DNA of 50,191 nucleotides from Clostridiales bacterium (GTDB lineage Bacteria; Bacillota; Clostridia; Peptostreptococcales; Acidaminobacteraceae). This document shows positions 26,369 to 34,418 of the stretch, piece after piece. The notes under the pieces are model-generated. The model was not told the origin of the DNA and ran no database searches. It saw only the letters and a list, made by a program, of their open reading frames with translations. Location: positions 1 through 50,191 of the forward strand of contig JAFGAC010000135.1 of the NCBI GenBank assembly GCA_016933835.1, read 5' to 3'. Position 1 is the stretch's first letter; each line of letters opens with the position of its first letter. A program made the position numbers and the translations under genes.

Positions 26369-27313
26369 CTACTTCTTAATCAAATCTTTTGTGATAAATC
26401 CGAGTTCTTTTGTATTTTCCTTGAGTCCAGTCGTTAAATCATCAAAGCTGACATTCATTCTTTGAATATTTGTTTTCAAATGATAATTAAATTCAGAAAA
26501 ATCTCTAATGTTCTCAGAAAATTGATTCAATGAATGATCAAAGCTCTCCATAGAACCTTTAAAAGAATCAGCTGTTTGAATCAATCCTTCAGTAGAAACA
26601 TGCAATTGCTCCTTAATCACTTCAGTCAATTGCAAGAAATTTCTTTCCATTGCATCTGCCAATACGACAATCGACGCTTCAAAAGCACTCTTTTCTCCAC
26701 GCACATTCAAATTGTTATCTAAATATTCTTCAATAGAAATCAACGCACTATCTCTTTGATTCTCTAAATTGAACATGATATTCAATATTGTCAATATGAC
26801 TGAAGACCCGATGCCAAACAAAGAAGTGATAAATGCAACAGACATTCCTTCCACAGAACTTATTAAACCATCTGTTATTGATGTCACATCACTTACAACC
26901 TCTGCACCTGTCACACTCAAAAGCTGTACCAATTCACCGATTGATAAAGTCAAGCCATAAAAAGTTCCCAACAATCCTAAAACAATCATTAATGAAATGG
27001 CTTTCGAAATAAACTTTTCTCCTAAATCGATCCATTTCAATTCCGAATGATAATATTTGTCAACTAAGGCAAATGTATTGATCTCTTCTTTTTTTAATTC
27101 AAGTACTGATTTATAATCAGCTACTATTTTATTGATGCAATCATTGTAAAAAGCATGGCTCTCTCTATGTTGAGGATCATGTATATCCGATAAAATGTTC
27201 TTATATTTGAACCGTATTACAATCGATAATATGATGCTTGATATGAGTATCAAAACAATTAATATAATAATGCTATTTGCTACCATGTTTAATTGATTGA
27301 ATAATAAAATCAT
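26369..27313 (-). CDS. MotA/TolQ/ExbB-family proton-channel protein (ZorA-like)
   Basis: The 314-residue protein has a helix at about 10-33, a cytoplasmic stretch, two helices near 103-128 and 150-180, and a helical tail of some 120 residues. MIVLGLLGTFYGLTLSIGELV and GMSVAFITSLFGIGSSVILT are the paired pore helices of the MotA/ExbB family, including the Gly-Thr and Ala-x-x-Thr/Ser positions near the channel. The tail (MERNFLQLTEVIKEQ onward) is predicted coiled coil, as in ZorA whose tail reaches into the cytoplasm, but is shorter than in described ZorA. It is followed closely by its MotB-like partner and preceded by pfp at 15 bases. Confidence 0.8.
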   Translation of the reverse strand: MILLFNQLNMVANSIIILIVLILISSIILSIVIRFKYKNILSDIHDPQHRESHAFYNDCINKIVADYKSVLELKKEEINTFALVDKYYHSELKWIDLGEKFISKAISLMIVLGLLGTFYGLTLSIGELVQLLSVTGAEVVSDVTSITDGLISSVEGMSVAFITSLFGIGSSVILTILNIMFNLENQRDSALISIEEYLDNNLNVRGEKSAFEASIVVLADAMERNFLQLTEVIKEQLHVSTEGLIQTADSFKGSMESFDHSLNQFSENIRDFSEFNYHLKTNIQRMNVSFDDLTTGLKENTKELGFITKDLIKK

Positions 27314-27327
27314 ACGTATTTCACTCC

Positions 27328-28545
27328 TTATTTATTTAGTATTTTATCAGCGAGTGGAGCTCTTAACCTATGAGGTGTATTAAAACCGGATCCTAAAAGT
27401 GGTCTCAGATAAAACTTGAATGCATCTGTCACACCATTTCCACTTTCATTTATAAACGCATCTTCCATCAATTTTGTTTTTCCTGCTATGTCTTCAAGAG
27501 GAACTAATCTATAGTCAACCGAATAATAACCTGTTCTTTCAATAACGATTGATCCATCTATATTGTTCCAAAGGGCAAACTGCGCCGCTTTTTCTCCAAC
27601 TTCTCGCGCTTCTTGCTGGTCAATATCAGATACAACTCCTAAATATGACCTTTGTAAATAGCCGAATGTATCAGAACGCACCCTTGATATCTTCAATTTA
27701 TCTTTTATTGTTTCAGCCAGTAAATCACCTAATGCTCCTGTTCCAGACAATTGAACATTGCCATGATGGTCTTGCTCCAGCTGACCTTTTAATTTTGAAA
27801 GAATTGGTGTTCCCAATTCATCTTGTATTCCTTCAGAAACTGCAATTACACAGCGACCATATTTCTGATAAACTGCTTTCACATCAAATAAAAATTTATC
27901 TATATTAAAAGCTCTTTCTGGAAGATAAATTAAATGAGGTCCATCATCCGGGTATTTCTGACCCAGCGCAGAAGCAGCAGTCATAAAACCTGCATGACGC
28001 CCCATTATAACTCCGATATAAACTCCACCCATTGCTCGGTTATCAAGATTGACGCCTGAAAAAGCCTGCGCTACAAACCTTGCTGCACTTCCGTATCCCG
28101 GGGTATGATCATTGATAACTAAATCGTTGTCAATTGTTTTTGGTATATGAATCGATCTCATTTCGTAGTTGGCTCGAAGAGCATTTTCATTGATGATTCT
28201 AACTGTATCAGCAGAATCATTTCCACCAATATAGAAAAAATAACGGATTTCATGAGCTTGCATTACTTTAAACATCTCAGCACAATATTTTTCATCAGGT
28301 TTTACACGAGTGGACAACAATGCTGAAGAAGGTGTTTTTGCTACTTTTTCAAGATTATTTGTCGTTTCTTTTGTAAGATCAAGAAAATTTTCGTTTACAA
28401 TACCTTCAACGCCCTTCAACGCACCATATATTTTAGTGATTTGATTGAATTTTCTCGATTCCAAAACAGCTCCTACAAGAGATTGATTGATGACAGCTGT
28501 TGGGCCTCCTGCCTGTGCAACTAATACCTTTCCTACTAACGTCAT
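27328..28545 (-). CDS. pfp: PPi-dependent 6-phosphofructokinase
   Basis: This 405-residue enzyme phosphorylates fructose 6-phosphate with pyrophosphate and can run in reverse. VLVAQAGGPTAVINQSLVGAV is the N-terminal donor loop, and FFYIGGNDSADTVRI carries the GGxDS region in which Asn-Asp replaces the Gly-Gly typical of ATP enzymes, the known sign of PPi use. IHIPKTIDND holds the catalytic Asp, and GYGSAARFVAQAF and GVYIGVIMGRHAGFMTAASAL follow. It belongs to the longer PPi-PFK clade. It lies between a RdhA-like gene and the motor pair in a tight leftward cluster, with short spacers. Confidence 0.92.
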   Translation of the reverse strand: MTLVGKVLVAQAGGPTAVINQSLVGAVLESRKFNQITKIYGALKGVEGIVNENFLDLTKETTNNLEKVAKTPSSALLSTRVKPDEKYCAEMFKVMQAHEIRYFFYIGGNDSADTVRIINENALRANYEMRSIHIPKTIDNDLVINDHTPGYGSAARFVAQAFSGVNLDNRAMGGVYIGVIMGRHAGFMTAASALGQKYPDDGPHLIYLPERAFNIDKFLFDVKAVYQKYGRCVIAVSEGIQDELGTPILSKLKGQLEQDHHGNVQLSGTGALGDLLAETIKDKLKISRVRSDTFGYLQRSYLGVVSDIDQQEAREVGEKAAQFALWNNIDGSIVIERTGYYSVDYRLVPLEDIAGKTKLMEDAFINESGNGVTDAFKFYLRPLLGSGFNTPHRLRAPLADKILNK

Positions 28546-28558
28546 AGTTCTCCCTCCA

Positions 28559-29620
28559 TTATTTAATTATATTTAATTTTTCTTTCATATAATTTCTAAT
28601 GCCATATTTTTTTTCATGCTCTTCAAGAATTTCTTTCATAAGTTCAGTATTCCCCATAATTGAGTTGATTTTATCCAAATCAATTCCTTGCGAAAAAGGA
28701 CAAGTTGAAAGACAAACACCACAATCAGTTCCTAAACTTCTCCAAATGCGATAGCATTTTTCCTGATCGATTTTCCATCTTTTTACACCTTCTATCTCTC
28801 CCATTATACCACTAGGTATCGCTCGTCCGGGACAAGTTTTTGAACATTTATCACAAATTTCACAAAATTCTTTAACGCCGAAAGATTCTGAAATATCAGG
28901 AATAAGTTCCAAATCAGTCGTTACTACACCCAGTCGAACTCTAGGACCATATTCTTTTGTTATTAAAATACCTAATCTCCCAATTTCCCCAATGCCGGCA
29001 TCTTGAGCAACAAGCGGTGCTACTACTAAATAATTGCCATCCATGTGATTGCGTGCATCATATCCAATTTCTCTAAGAAAATAACTGACTACCATTCCAA
29101 CAACAGCAGCTGTCAAGTAACCATGTGTCGTCTCTATGGTTTGCTCAATCTGAGGAGATCTATTGATAAAGTCTTTGTCCATTTCAACTGCAAATGCAAT
29201 GGCATATTTATGTTTTTTAGTAATTTCCTCACCATAATTTTTTTCCATTCTTCCTCGATGAGAATAATAATGATAATCCTCTGTCTTGGTTATTCCTACT
29301 ATACTTGCTCCAAAATGCCTTGCAATTTCCTTTATACGTCTTGTTGCAGTTTCAGGATCAATTACTTGAGGTTCTCTTATGATTTCTCCCTCTGCAAAAG
29401 GACGTAAATCTGCTATGAACCTGAATAAACCATCAACTATTCGCGAATTAATTGAATCATAGGTTGCAGTTCCTTCTTCAGATAAATTAGGAAGCGTTCT
29501 CAATTCTTCGTCGAATTCCAATTTGTCAGGATTTCTATTATAATAATCTCTAAATGCATCTGAGTTGCTTTCCCAAGCCATTCTTGCAAACATAGTATCT
29601 CTTTCATCTATTTTTTTCAT
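28559..29620 (-). CDS. Reductive-dehalogenase-like soluble Fe-S protein
   Basis: The 353-residue protein ends with two cysteine clusters, CEICDKCSKTCPGRAIPSG (near residue 255) and CYRIWRSLGTDCGVCLSTCPFSQG (near 295), which match the two [4Fe-4S] sites of RdhA reductive dehalogenases, including the interrupted second motif with Trp and DCG.C. The middle, HMDGNYLVVAPLVAQDAGIGEIGRLGILIT, resembles the cobamide-binding part of RdhA and of epoxyqueuosine reductase. There is no twin-arginine signal and no RdhB anchor gene, so it should be cytoplasmic. It may reduce an unknown substrate; dehalogenation is unproven. Its ATG comes directly after the stop of the HAD gene, so they are coupled. Confidence 0.75.
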   Translation of the reverse strand: MKKIDERDTMFARMAWESNSDAFRDYYNRNPDKLEFDEELRTLPNLSEEGTATYDSINSRIVDGLFRFIADLRPFAEGEIIREPQVIDPETATRRIKEIARHFGASIVGITKTEDYHYYSHRGRMEKNYGEEITKKHKYAIAFAVEMDKDFINRSPQIEQTIETTHGYLTAAVVGMVVSYFLREIGYDARNHMDGNYLVVAPLVAQDAGIGEIGRLGILITKEYGPRVRLGVVTTDLELIPDISESFGVKEFCEICDKCSKTCPGRAIPSGIMGEIEGVKRWKIDQEKCYRIWRSLGTDCGVCLSTCPFSQGIDLDKINSIMGNTELMKEILEEHEKKYGIRNYMKEKLNIIK

Positions 29621-30463
29621 TCAATCACCAGACTCTTCTTTAATATATTTAGCTACACTATTTTCATAGTTATACCCTATTTGTACCTTTGCTAATTTTT
29701 TTAATTTCATAATACTGTTTTCAAGCGCAACTGGTATGTCTGCAACTTCAAACATTCCCGTATCATTGTTGTTATCACCAAATACATATAGTATATCTGA
29801 ATCATCAAGATAATTTTCTTTGAAAGTTTTTAATGCTTGCGCTTTTGTACCATTTGGATCAGCCACATTGAGCCAGTACCAGTCTTCATCGTAGGTTCCT
29901 TGCATCATATGCACTTCAAGTTTATTGCCAAAAGTATCAATAAGCTCATCGTGAATTTCTCTTATGATTTCCTCTTTATCAATGACATTGAAACAAATTA
30001 TTTTTTTATCAAAAACTCGTCTTAAATCATTAGTGTCAATCAATCTTCCATTGCTGTGGTTTTTCCTATAATTGATATAATTCAATGCACCTTCACCCAT
30101 TGTCTGCGTGTTGAATGTCAAATAATCATTGTCATTTTCATGGGTTGTAACAATCATTGAAACACCATAGCTGTCAATAATATTGAATATTTTATCATTG
30201 CAGCTGCGTTTCATATGATTGATTTTCAGTTTTTCACCTGTATGGTAATCAGAAATATAAGAACCGTTAAATTCAATCACAGGCATATTTATGGGCAAAT
30301 CCTTTATGACATCTCTTATTGAATCAATACTTCTCGCACTGGCAACTGTGAATTTAACACCTTTTTCTATGAGTTCAGTTAAAATTTTTCTGCTTTCAGA
30401 ACTAAGTTTACCATTTTCATCCAATAATGTGCCATCTAAATCTGTAACAAATATTTTATTCAT
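29621..30463 (-). CDS. HAD-superfamily Cof-type phosphatase
   Basis: The 280-residue protein belongs to the Cof/YbiV class of HAD hydrolases. IFVTDLDGTLLDENGKLS has the nucleophile Asp8 and Asp10, FTVASARSIDSIRDVI is motif II, and YVFGDNNNDTGMFEVADIPVALENS is motif IV with the metal-binding Asp pair. The cap domain lies in between. Its substrate, usually a small sugar or nucleotide phosphate, is unknown. It is the first gene of a cluster running through the RdhA-like gene, pfp and the motor pair, and faces the lysO genes across a 111-base promoter region. Confidence 0.88.
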   Translation of the reverse strand: MNKIFVTDLDGTLLDENGKLSSESRKILTELIEKGVKFTVASARSIDSIRDVIKDLPINMPVIEFNGSYISDYHTGEKLKINHMKRSCNDKIFNIIDSYGVSMIVTTHENDNDYLTFNTQTMGEGALNYINYRKNHSNGRLIDTNDLRRVFDKKIICFNVIDKEEIIREIHDELIDTFGNKLEVHMMQGTYDEDWYWLNVADPNGTKAQALKTFKENYLDDSDILYVFGDNNNDTGMFEVADIPVALENSIMKLKKLAKVQIGYNYENSVAKYIKEESGD

Positions 30464-30514
30464 TGTAATCTCCCGTTTTTATTTATTATAACAAAGTTTC
30501 TAGACGCTATTCAA

Positions 30515-30544
30515 TTGACATTATAATTTAATTAATGATACACT
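30515..30544 (+). promoter_or_regulatory. Putative sigma-A promoter of the lysO pair
   Basis: TTGACA (30515-30520) is a perfect -35 box. TACACT (30539-30544) lies 18 bases further, and the ribosome site AGGAGG and ATG follow within 35 bases. I found no lysine riboswitch here; the leader is too short. Confidence 0.55.
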
Positions 30545-30574
30545 CCCTATGTAAGCAAATTTTAGGAGGATTTT

Positions 30575-30850
30575 ATGTGGTCAATTGCAGTCACTGTAAC
30601 AGTAGGTATCATAATCGGCATCTTTGCCAAGTGGAATGATAAATTTAAAAAAATAAATTCGAATTTTCAAATTATTGGCCTTAGTGTACTTCTCTTCTTC
30701 ATGGGTGTATCTATCGGTTCAAATCCAGAAATTGTCCATAATTTGAGCTTCATAGGCATCAAATCTTTGGCTTTTAGTGTTTTTACAGTATTTTTCAGCG
30801 TTATTTCAATCTATATCCTTACACATCTGCTAAGGAGGAATCCGTCATGA
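30575..30850 (+). CDS. LysO-type lysine exporter, N-terminal part (split gene)
   Basis: This 91-residue protein has three hydrophobic helices (2-17, 32-50, 58-85). It matches the first part of LysO (YbjE, DUF340), which in Escherichia coli is one chain of about 300 residues. FFMGVSIGSNPEIVHNL is the recognisable motif. The next gene supplies the rest and overlaps this one by four bases, so the two products probably assemble as one carrier. Split forms occur in other Firmicutes, so this need not be a frameshift; both halves have their own ribosome sites. Confidence 0.8.
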   Translation: MWSIAVTVTVGIIIGIFAKWNDKFKKINSNFQIIGLSVLLFFMGVSIGSNPEIVHNLSFIGIKSLAFSVFTVFFSVISIYILTHLLRRNPS

Positions 30851-31446
30851 GTTTTATTGTTGTCATCTCCGTTGCACTAGGCATTCTTTATGGCATATTT
30901 TATAGCGATAGTTTTATCGTTATAAATTTAGGATTTTTAAGCCAAAGCACTTTGGCGATACTTCTTTTATCTGTTGGACTTGATATTGGATCAAATAAAT
31001 CCGCATTATCAGGTATAAAAGATAAAATTTACAGCGTCCTCATCGTTACATTATCTGTCATATTCGGGAGCTTATTTGGCGGAATCATCACTGCATCACT
31101 TTTCAAAATGCCCTGGAATGAAGGTTTGGCCATTTCAGCAGGATTCGGATGGTATAGTCTTTCTGGTGTAATTTTAACTAACATCGGAAATGCCGAACTT
31201 GGTTCAATAGCATTTTTATCCAATGTTTTCCGTGAACTGATAACATTTATTTTTGTTCCTATAATCGCAGTAAGACTCAACTATCTTTCAGCTATAGGAC
31301 CTGCTGGAGCTACATCAATGGACACAACCCTGCCAATCATATCAAATAATACAGATAGCAATACAGCAATCATCGCCTTCATCAACGGCGTTATATTGAG
31401 TGCATTGGTTCCTATTTTAGTTCCTCTACTTTACACAGTTATGTAG
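30847..31446 (+). CDS. LysO-type lysine exporter, C-terminal part
   Basis: The 199-residue membrane protein has five or six helices and contains the LysO core: LSVGLDIGSNKSAL, SAGFGWYSLSGVILT and AIGPAGATSMDTTLPIISNNT. These Asp-, Gly- and Ser-rich loops are conserved in lysine exporters of this family. Its ATG at 30847 follows AGGAGG located in the 3' end of the first part. Lysine export fits with the lysine aminomutase genes at the far right of the window, although they are distant. The true substrate could also be another diamino acid. Confidence 0.82.
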   Translation: MSFIVVISVALGILYGIFYSDSFIVINLGFLSQSTLAILLLSVGLDIGSNKSALSGIKDKIYSVLIVTLSVIFGSLFGGIITASLFKMPWNEGLAISAGFGWYSLSGVILTNIGNAELGSIAFLSNVFRELITFIFVPIIAVRLNYLSAIGPAGATSMDTTLPIISNNTDSNTAIIAFINGVILSALVPILVPLLYTVM

Positions 31447-31524
31447 TCGTCATGAATTTAAAGTCTCAACGGATTATAGGTTGCCTTCATTAACCTAAAT
31501 TTATTAAACAAGGTGATAATTTAA

Positions 31525-32043
31525 ATGAAACCCTATGAAACATGGAAAAGTGTTGCTGAAAGTGAAATGACCTCTGAGCAATACGCTCAATTTTGGAAAG
31601 AATACTTAGCTCAAGAAGAAGAAATCTATAAAAAAGTTTTAAAGCTTGATACCAACATATTTGAAGGAACTATTAAATCACTAGCTGAAAGATTTGAAGT
31701 GGACGAAATTACTTTTACAGGTTTTCTTGATGGAATCAACACTTCTCTAGAAGAGGAATTGGATCTGGATTCATATGAACTTGAAAGCCCTATTGCTTTT
31801 GTTATCAATTATGAAAAACTTTACTTCAACATGCATGAAGCAAAGGCAAAATGGCTATATACTATAAAAGAATGGGATACACTTTTAACCAAAGAAAAAC
31901 AAAAGGAAATAAAAAAAGCACACAGAGATTCACATATCGTTGTAAAAAAAGAAAAAATAGGAAGAAATGATCCTTGCCCTTGTGGCAGCGGTAAAAAATA
32001 TAAAAAATGCTGCATGTTGAAAGATGAAGCAGAAGTAGAATAA
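31525..32043 (+). CDS. SEC-C motif protein
   Basis: The 172-residue protein is mostly helical and acidic, and ends with [20 protein letters not shown], a perfect SEC-C zinc-binding motif like that at the C-terminus of SecA. The N-terminal 140 residues ([21 protein letters not shown], then [22 protein letters not shown] and [18 protein letters not shown]) form an accessory domain seen in other clostridial SEC-C proteins but without known role. SEC-C in stand-alone proteins may bind SecB-like factors or ribosomes. It is close to, but separate from, the lysO pair (78-base gap), and followed by another Cys-bearing gene. Confidence 0.8.
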   Translation: MKPYETWKSVAESEMTSEQYAQFWKEYLAQEEEIYKKVLKLDTNIFEGTIKSLAERFEVDEITFTGFLDGINTSLEEELDLDSYELESPIAFVINYEKLYFNMHEAKAKWLYTIKEWDTLLTKEKQKEIKKAHRDSHIVVKKEKIGRNDPCPCGSGKKYKKCCMLKDEAEVE

Positions 32044-32110
32044 ACTTGATTTCCCTCTTATCTATTATTTTTTGAGCAAGAAAGATATATAATATAAGAG
32101 GGGATTTTTT

Positions 32111-32779
32111 ATGGAAAATTTCAATGATCATTGGCTCAAGAAAATCGAGACTAACATGAACATATATTGTGATATCAAATTTTCAAAACAAATAATGAAG
32201 GATATCTATAAAATACCTGATGTTTTAGCACAAACCAAGGAACTTCTTTTACGTATGAAAGAAACTTTAAGTGATGATACTATTCATGATATTTTAACTT
32301 CATCTGCCTGTTTTTATCCAAGATTGGAATTGATTGAACTCAACAAAATTTACAAAGAAAATAAAAATCTTAAACAGGTTCATCAACTCCTCCAAAATAA
32401 ATTCGAAAAAAATATTGTAACCTATAAATCATTGACCAATGATGAACTTCAATTTATAAAAAACAACAATTGGGGAATTGCTGGTGAACTTAAAGATGAT
32501 TATATTATTGCCACTAAGATACCTTCTAATTTCCAAGCCTATTTCACAGCATCGTCTCCTGAAGAAAAAAAATCATTATACTGTCATTGTCCCAGAATGA
32601 AAGAATATCTGCTTAGAGGCGAAAATGCGCCTTATGAATACTGTTTATGTGGGGGTGGCTACTATCGAGATATATGGAAAAGTATTACTGGAAATGATAT
32701 TAAAGTGGAAATTTTGCAATCTGTTTTAAAAGGTGATTCGCTTTGTCAATTTAAAATAATAATCAATCCGATACTTTAA
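32111..32779 (+). CDS. Uncharacterised protein with Cys-rich C-terminus
   Basis: The function of this 222-residue protein is unknown to me. It is soluble. Residues 1-130 are helical. The C-terminal third has LYCHCPRMKEYL, APYEYCLCGGGYYRDIWKSITG, and ends SVLKGDSLCQFKIIINPIL. The cysteines (CxC...CxCGGG) could bind metal, and the last segment resembles the closing strand of V4R-like and related sensor domains (GD..C.F.I). It has its own ribosome site (AGAGGGGA) 67 bases after the SEC-C gene, and a terminator follows. A plausible guess is a metal- or thiol-responsive protein; I have no direct evidence. Confidence 0.6.
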   Translation: MENFNDHWLKKIETNMNIYCDIKFSKQIMKDIYKIPDVLAQTKELLLRMKETLSDDTIHDILTSSACFYPRLELIELNKIYKENKNLKQVHQLLQNKFEKNIVTYKSLTNDELQFIKNNNWGIAGELKDDYIIATKIPSNFQAYFTASSPEEKKSLYCHCPRMKEYLLRGENAPYEYCLCGGGYYRDIWKSITGNDIKVEILQSVLKGDSLCQFKIIINPIL

Positions 32780-32877
32780 AAGATATTTTTTAGTTTGTTT
32801 ATTACTCATTTTTAAACACATCTATAATTTAGATTTCAAATGCAGCGATTTTCTACAAAAATATGATTTAAATAATA

Positions 32878-32904
32878 AAAAGGAAGCCATTTGGCTTCCT
32901 TTTT
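32878..32904. terminator. Bidirectional terminator between convergent genes
   Basis: AAAGGAAGCC and GGCTTCCTTT pair perfectly around ATTT, with T tracts in both directions (TTTTTATT on either strand). It serves the Cys-rich gene on the left and the AGCS symporter on the right. Confidence 0.9.
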
Positions 32905-32929
32905 ATTATTTATTTAAGTTTTTTAAATT

Positions 32930-34318
32930 TTATGATATTTTTTTATCTTCTCTTAACCCATCTTCATTTTCTTTAAGAAGCTTGAAGATCATTGGGCTCA
33001 ATGCCAACAATGCAATTAAGTTAGGTATAGCCATCAAACCATTGAATGTATCTGATAATGCCCATACGATATCAACTTTATAGATTGCACCAAAGAATGC
33101 TAATACAACCCATGCATATTTGTAGACTTCAACAGCTTTAACACCAGCAATGTACTCTAATGATTTGGAACCATAGTAGTACCATCCTAATATTGTAGAG
33201 TAAGCAAAGAATATCAATCCGAAAGATACGATAGCTCCACCAAATCCAGGGAAAGCAGCATTAAAAGCTTGAGTAGTCAATGCAGCTCCTGACAAACCGT
33301 CTTTAATAGACATTAAGCCAGTTGTTGCATCTAGTGTAACATAACCAGACAATAAAATTACAAGTGCAGTCATTGTACAGATTACTAATGTATCGATGAA
33401 AGTACCTAAAGAAGCAATCAGACCTTGTTTGATTGGATCAGTGTTAGTAGATGCAGCATGAGCGATTGGAGCAGATCCTAAACCAGCTTCATTCGAGAAA
33501 ACACCACGTGCAACACCAAAACGAATAACTGAACCTAATAAACCGCCACCAACAGCCTTAGCATTGAATGCATTTCCGAAAATCATGCCAAATACATCTG
33601 GTACCATACCGATGTTCTTGAAAATAATTATCAATGAACCAATTACATAAATAATAGCCATCAAAGGAACAATTTTCTCAGCAACTTTACCGATTGATTT
33701 GATTCCACCAAGGATTACAGCACCTGTAGCTAATGCAATTACAGCACCTGAAATATATGGTGATATACCGATTGATGATTGAACTGATTGAGCAACTGAA
33801 TTTGATTGAACCATGTTACCAATACCAAATGCAGCGATTGTAGCGAAGAATGCAAATAACCATCCTAGCCATGCCCAATTTCCACCGTAGACTTCTTGCA
33901 TACCATATTTAATATAGTACATAGGTCCGCCTGATTTTTCACCTTTTTCGTTTGTGATTCTGTATTTAAGTGCTAAATACCCTTCACCAAACTTTGTAGC
34001 ACCACCAACAGCAGCAGTAACCCACATCCAGAATACAGCACCAGGACCACCGGCAGCAATAGCACCAGCAACACCAGCGATGTTACCAGTTCCGATTGTT
34101 GCAGCCAATGAAGTCATCAATGATTGAAATGGTGTGATATCTCCATCTTTTGCATCAGTTTTAGCAAATAACAATTTAAAAGAATATCCTAATTTTCTAA
34201 ATTGTACGATTCTTGTTCCAAAAGTTAATACAACACCTGTACCAACCAAGAAGAAGATCATAATTCCGCCCCATGCGAAACTATTTAGCGCGTTAATGAA
34301 ACTCATTATTGCGTCCAT
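32930..34318 (-). CDS. AGCS-family sodium:amino acid symporter
   Basis: The 462-residue protein has about eleven membrane helices and the family marks FGTRIVQFRKLGYS, AATIGTGNIAGVAGAIAAGGPGAVFWMW, and GVARGVFSNEAGLGSAPIAHAA. AGCS carriers (AlsT, GlnT, DagA) take up alanine, glycine or glutamine with Na+. The GlnK/GlnL-type two-component system immediately upstream suggests glutamine, since in Bacillus subtilis that pair controls the GlnT carrier; this is inference. AAGGGGG precedes the ATG. A terminator follows. It is a paralogue of the gene at 45823-47283. Confidence 0.92.
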   Translation of the reverse strand: MDAIMSFINALNSFAWGGIMIFFLVGTGVVLTFGTRIVQFRKLGYSFKLLFAKTDAKDGDITPFQSLMTSLAATIGTGNIAGVAGAIAAGGPGAVFWMWVTAAVGGATKFGEGYLALKYRITNEKGEKSGGPMYYIKYGMQEVYGGNWAWLGWLFAFFATIAAFGIGNMVQSNSVAQSVQSSIGISPYISGAVIALATGAVILGGIKSIGKVAEKIVPLMAIIYVIGSLIIIFKNIGMVPDVFGMIFGNAFNAKAVGGGLLGSVIRFGVARGVFSNEAGLGSAPIAHAASTNTDPIKQGLIASLGTFIDTLVICTMTALVILLSGYVTLDATTGLMSIKDGLSGAALTTQAFNAAFPGFGGAIVSFGLIFFAYSTILGWYYYGSKSLEYIAGVKAVEVYKYAWVVLAFFGAIYKVDIVWALSDTFNGLMAIPNLIALLALSPMIFKLLKENEDGLREDKKIS

Positions 34319-34381
34319 GAATAAATTCCCCCTTAAATAATATACAGAAAATAATACCTGTAACCGAATTGTAACATTGCG

Positions 34382-34398
34382 GTTTCAAGAAGTTTCAA
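34382..34398 (-). promoter_or_regulatory. Direct repeat upstream of the AGCS gene, possible operator
   Basis: TTGAAAC occurs twice with a three-base spacer, i.e. one helical turn apart, some 65 bases before the AGCS start and next to the response-regulator gene. It could be a binding site of that regulator. The spacing supports it; the motif differs from the T-rich GlnL site known in Bacillus. Confidence 0.3.
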
Positions 34399-34418
34399 AT
34401 ATCATTCAAAAGATGATG

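Noticed and set aside
25424-27313. Flagellar MotA/MotB stator
   Set aside because: The MotA-like protein has the ExbB/ZorA layout with a long tail, the partner has a long coiled coil, and no flagellar or chemotaxis gene is near.
25424-30463. Complete Zorya defence system
   Set aside because: Only ZorA-like and ZorB-like genes are present; zorC, zorD and zorE are absent.
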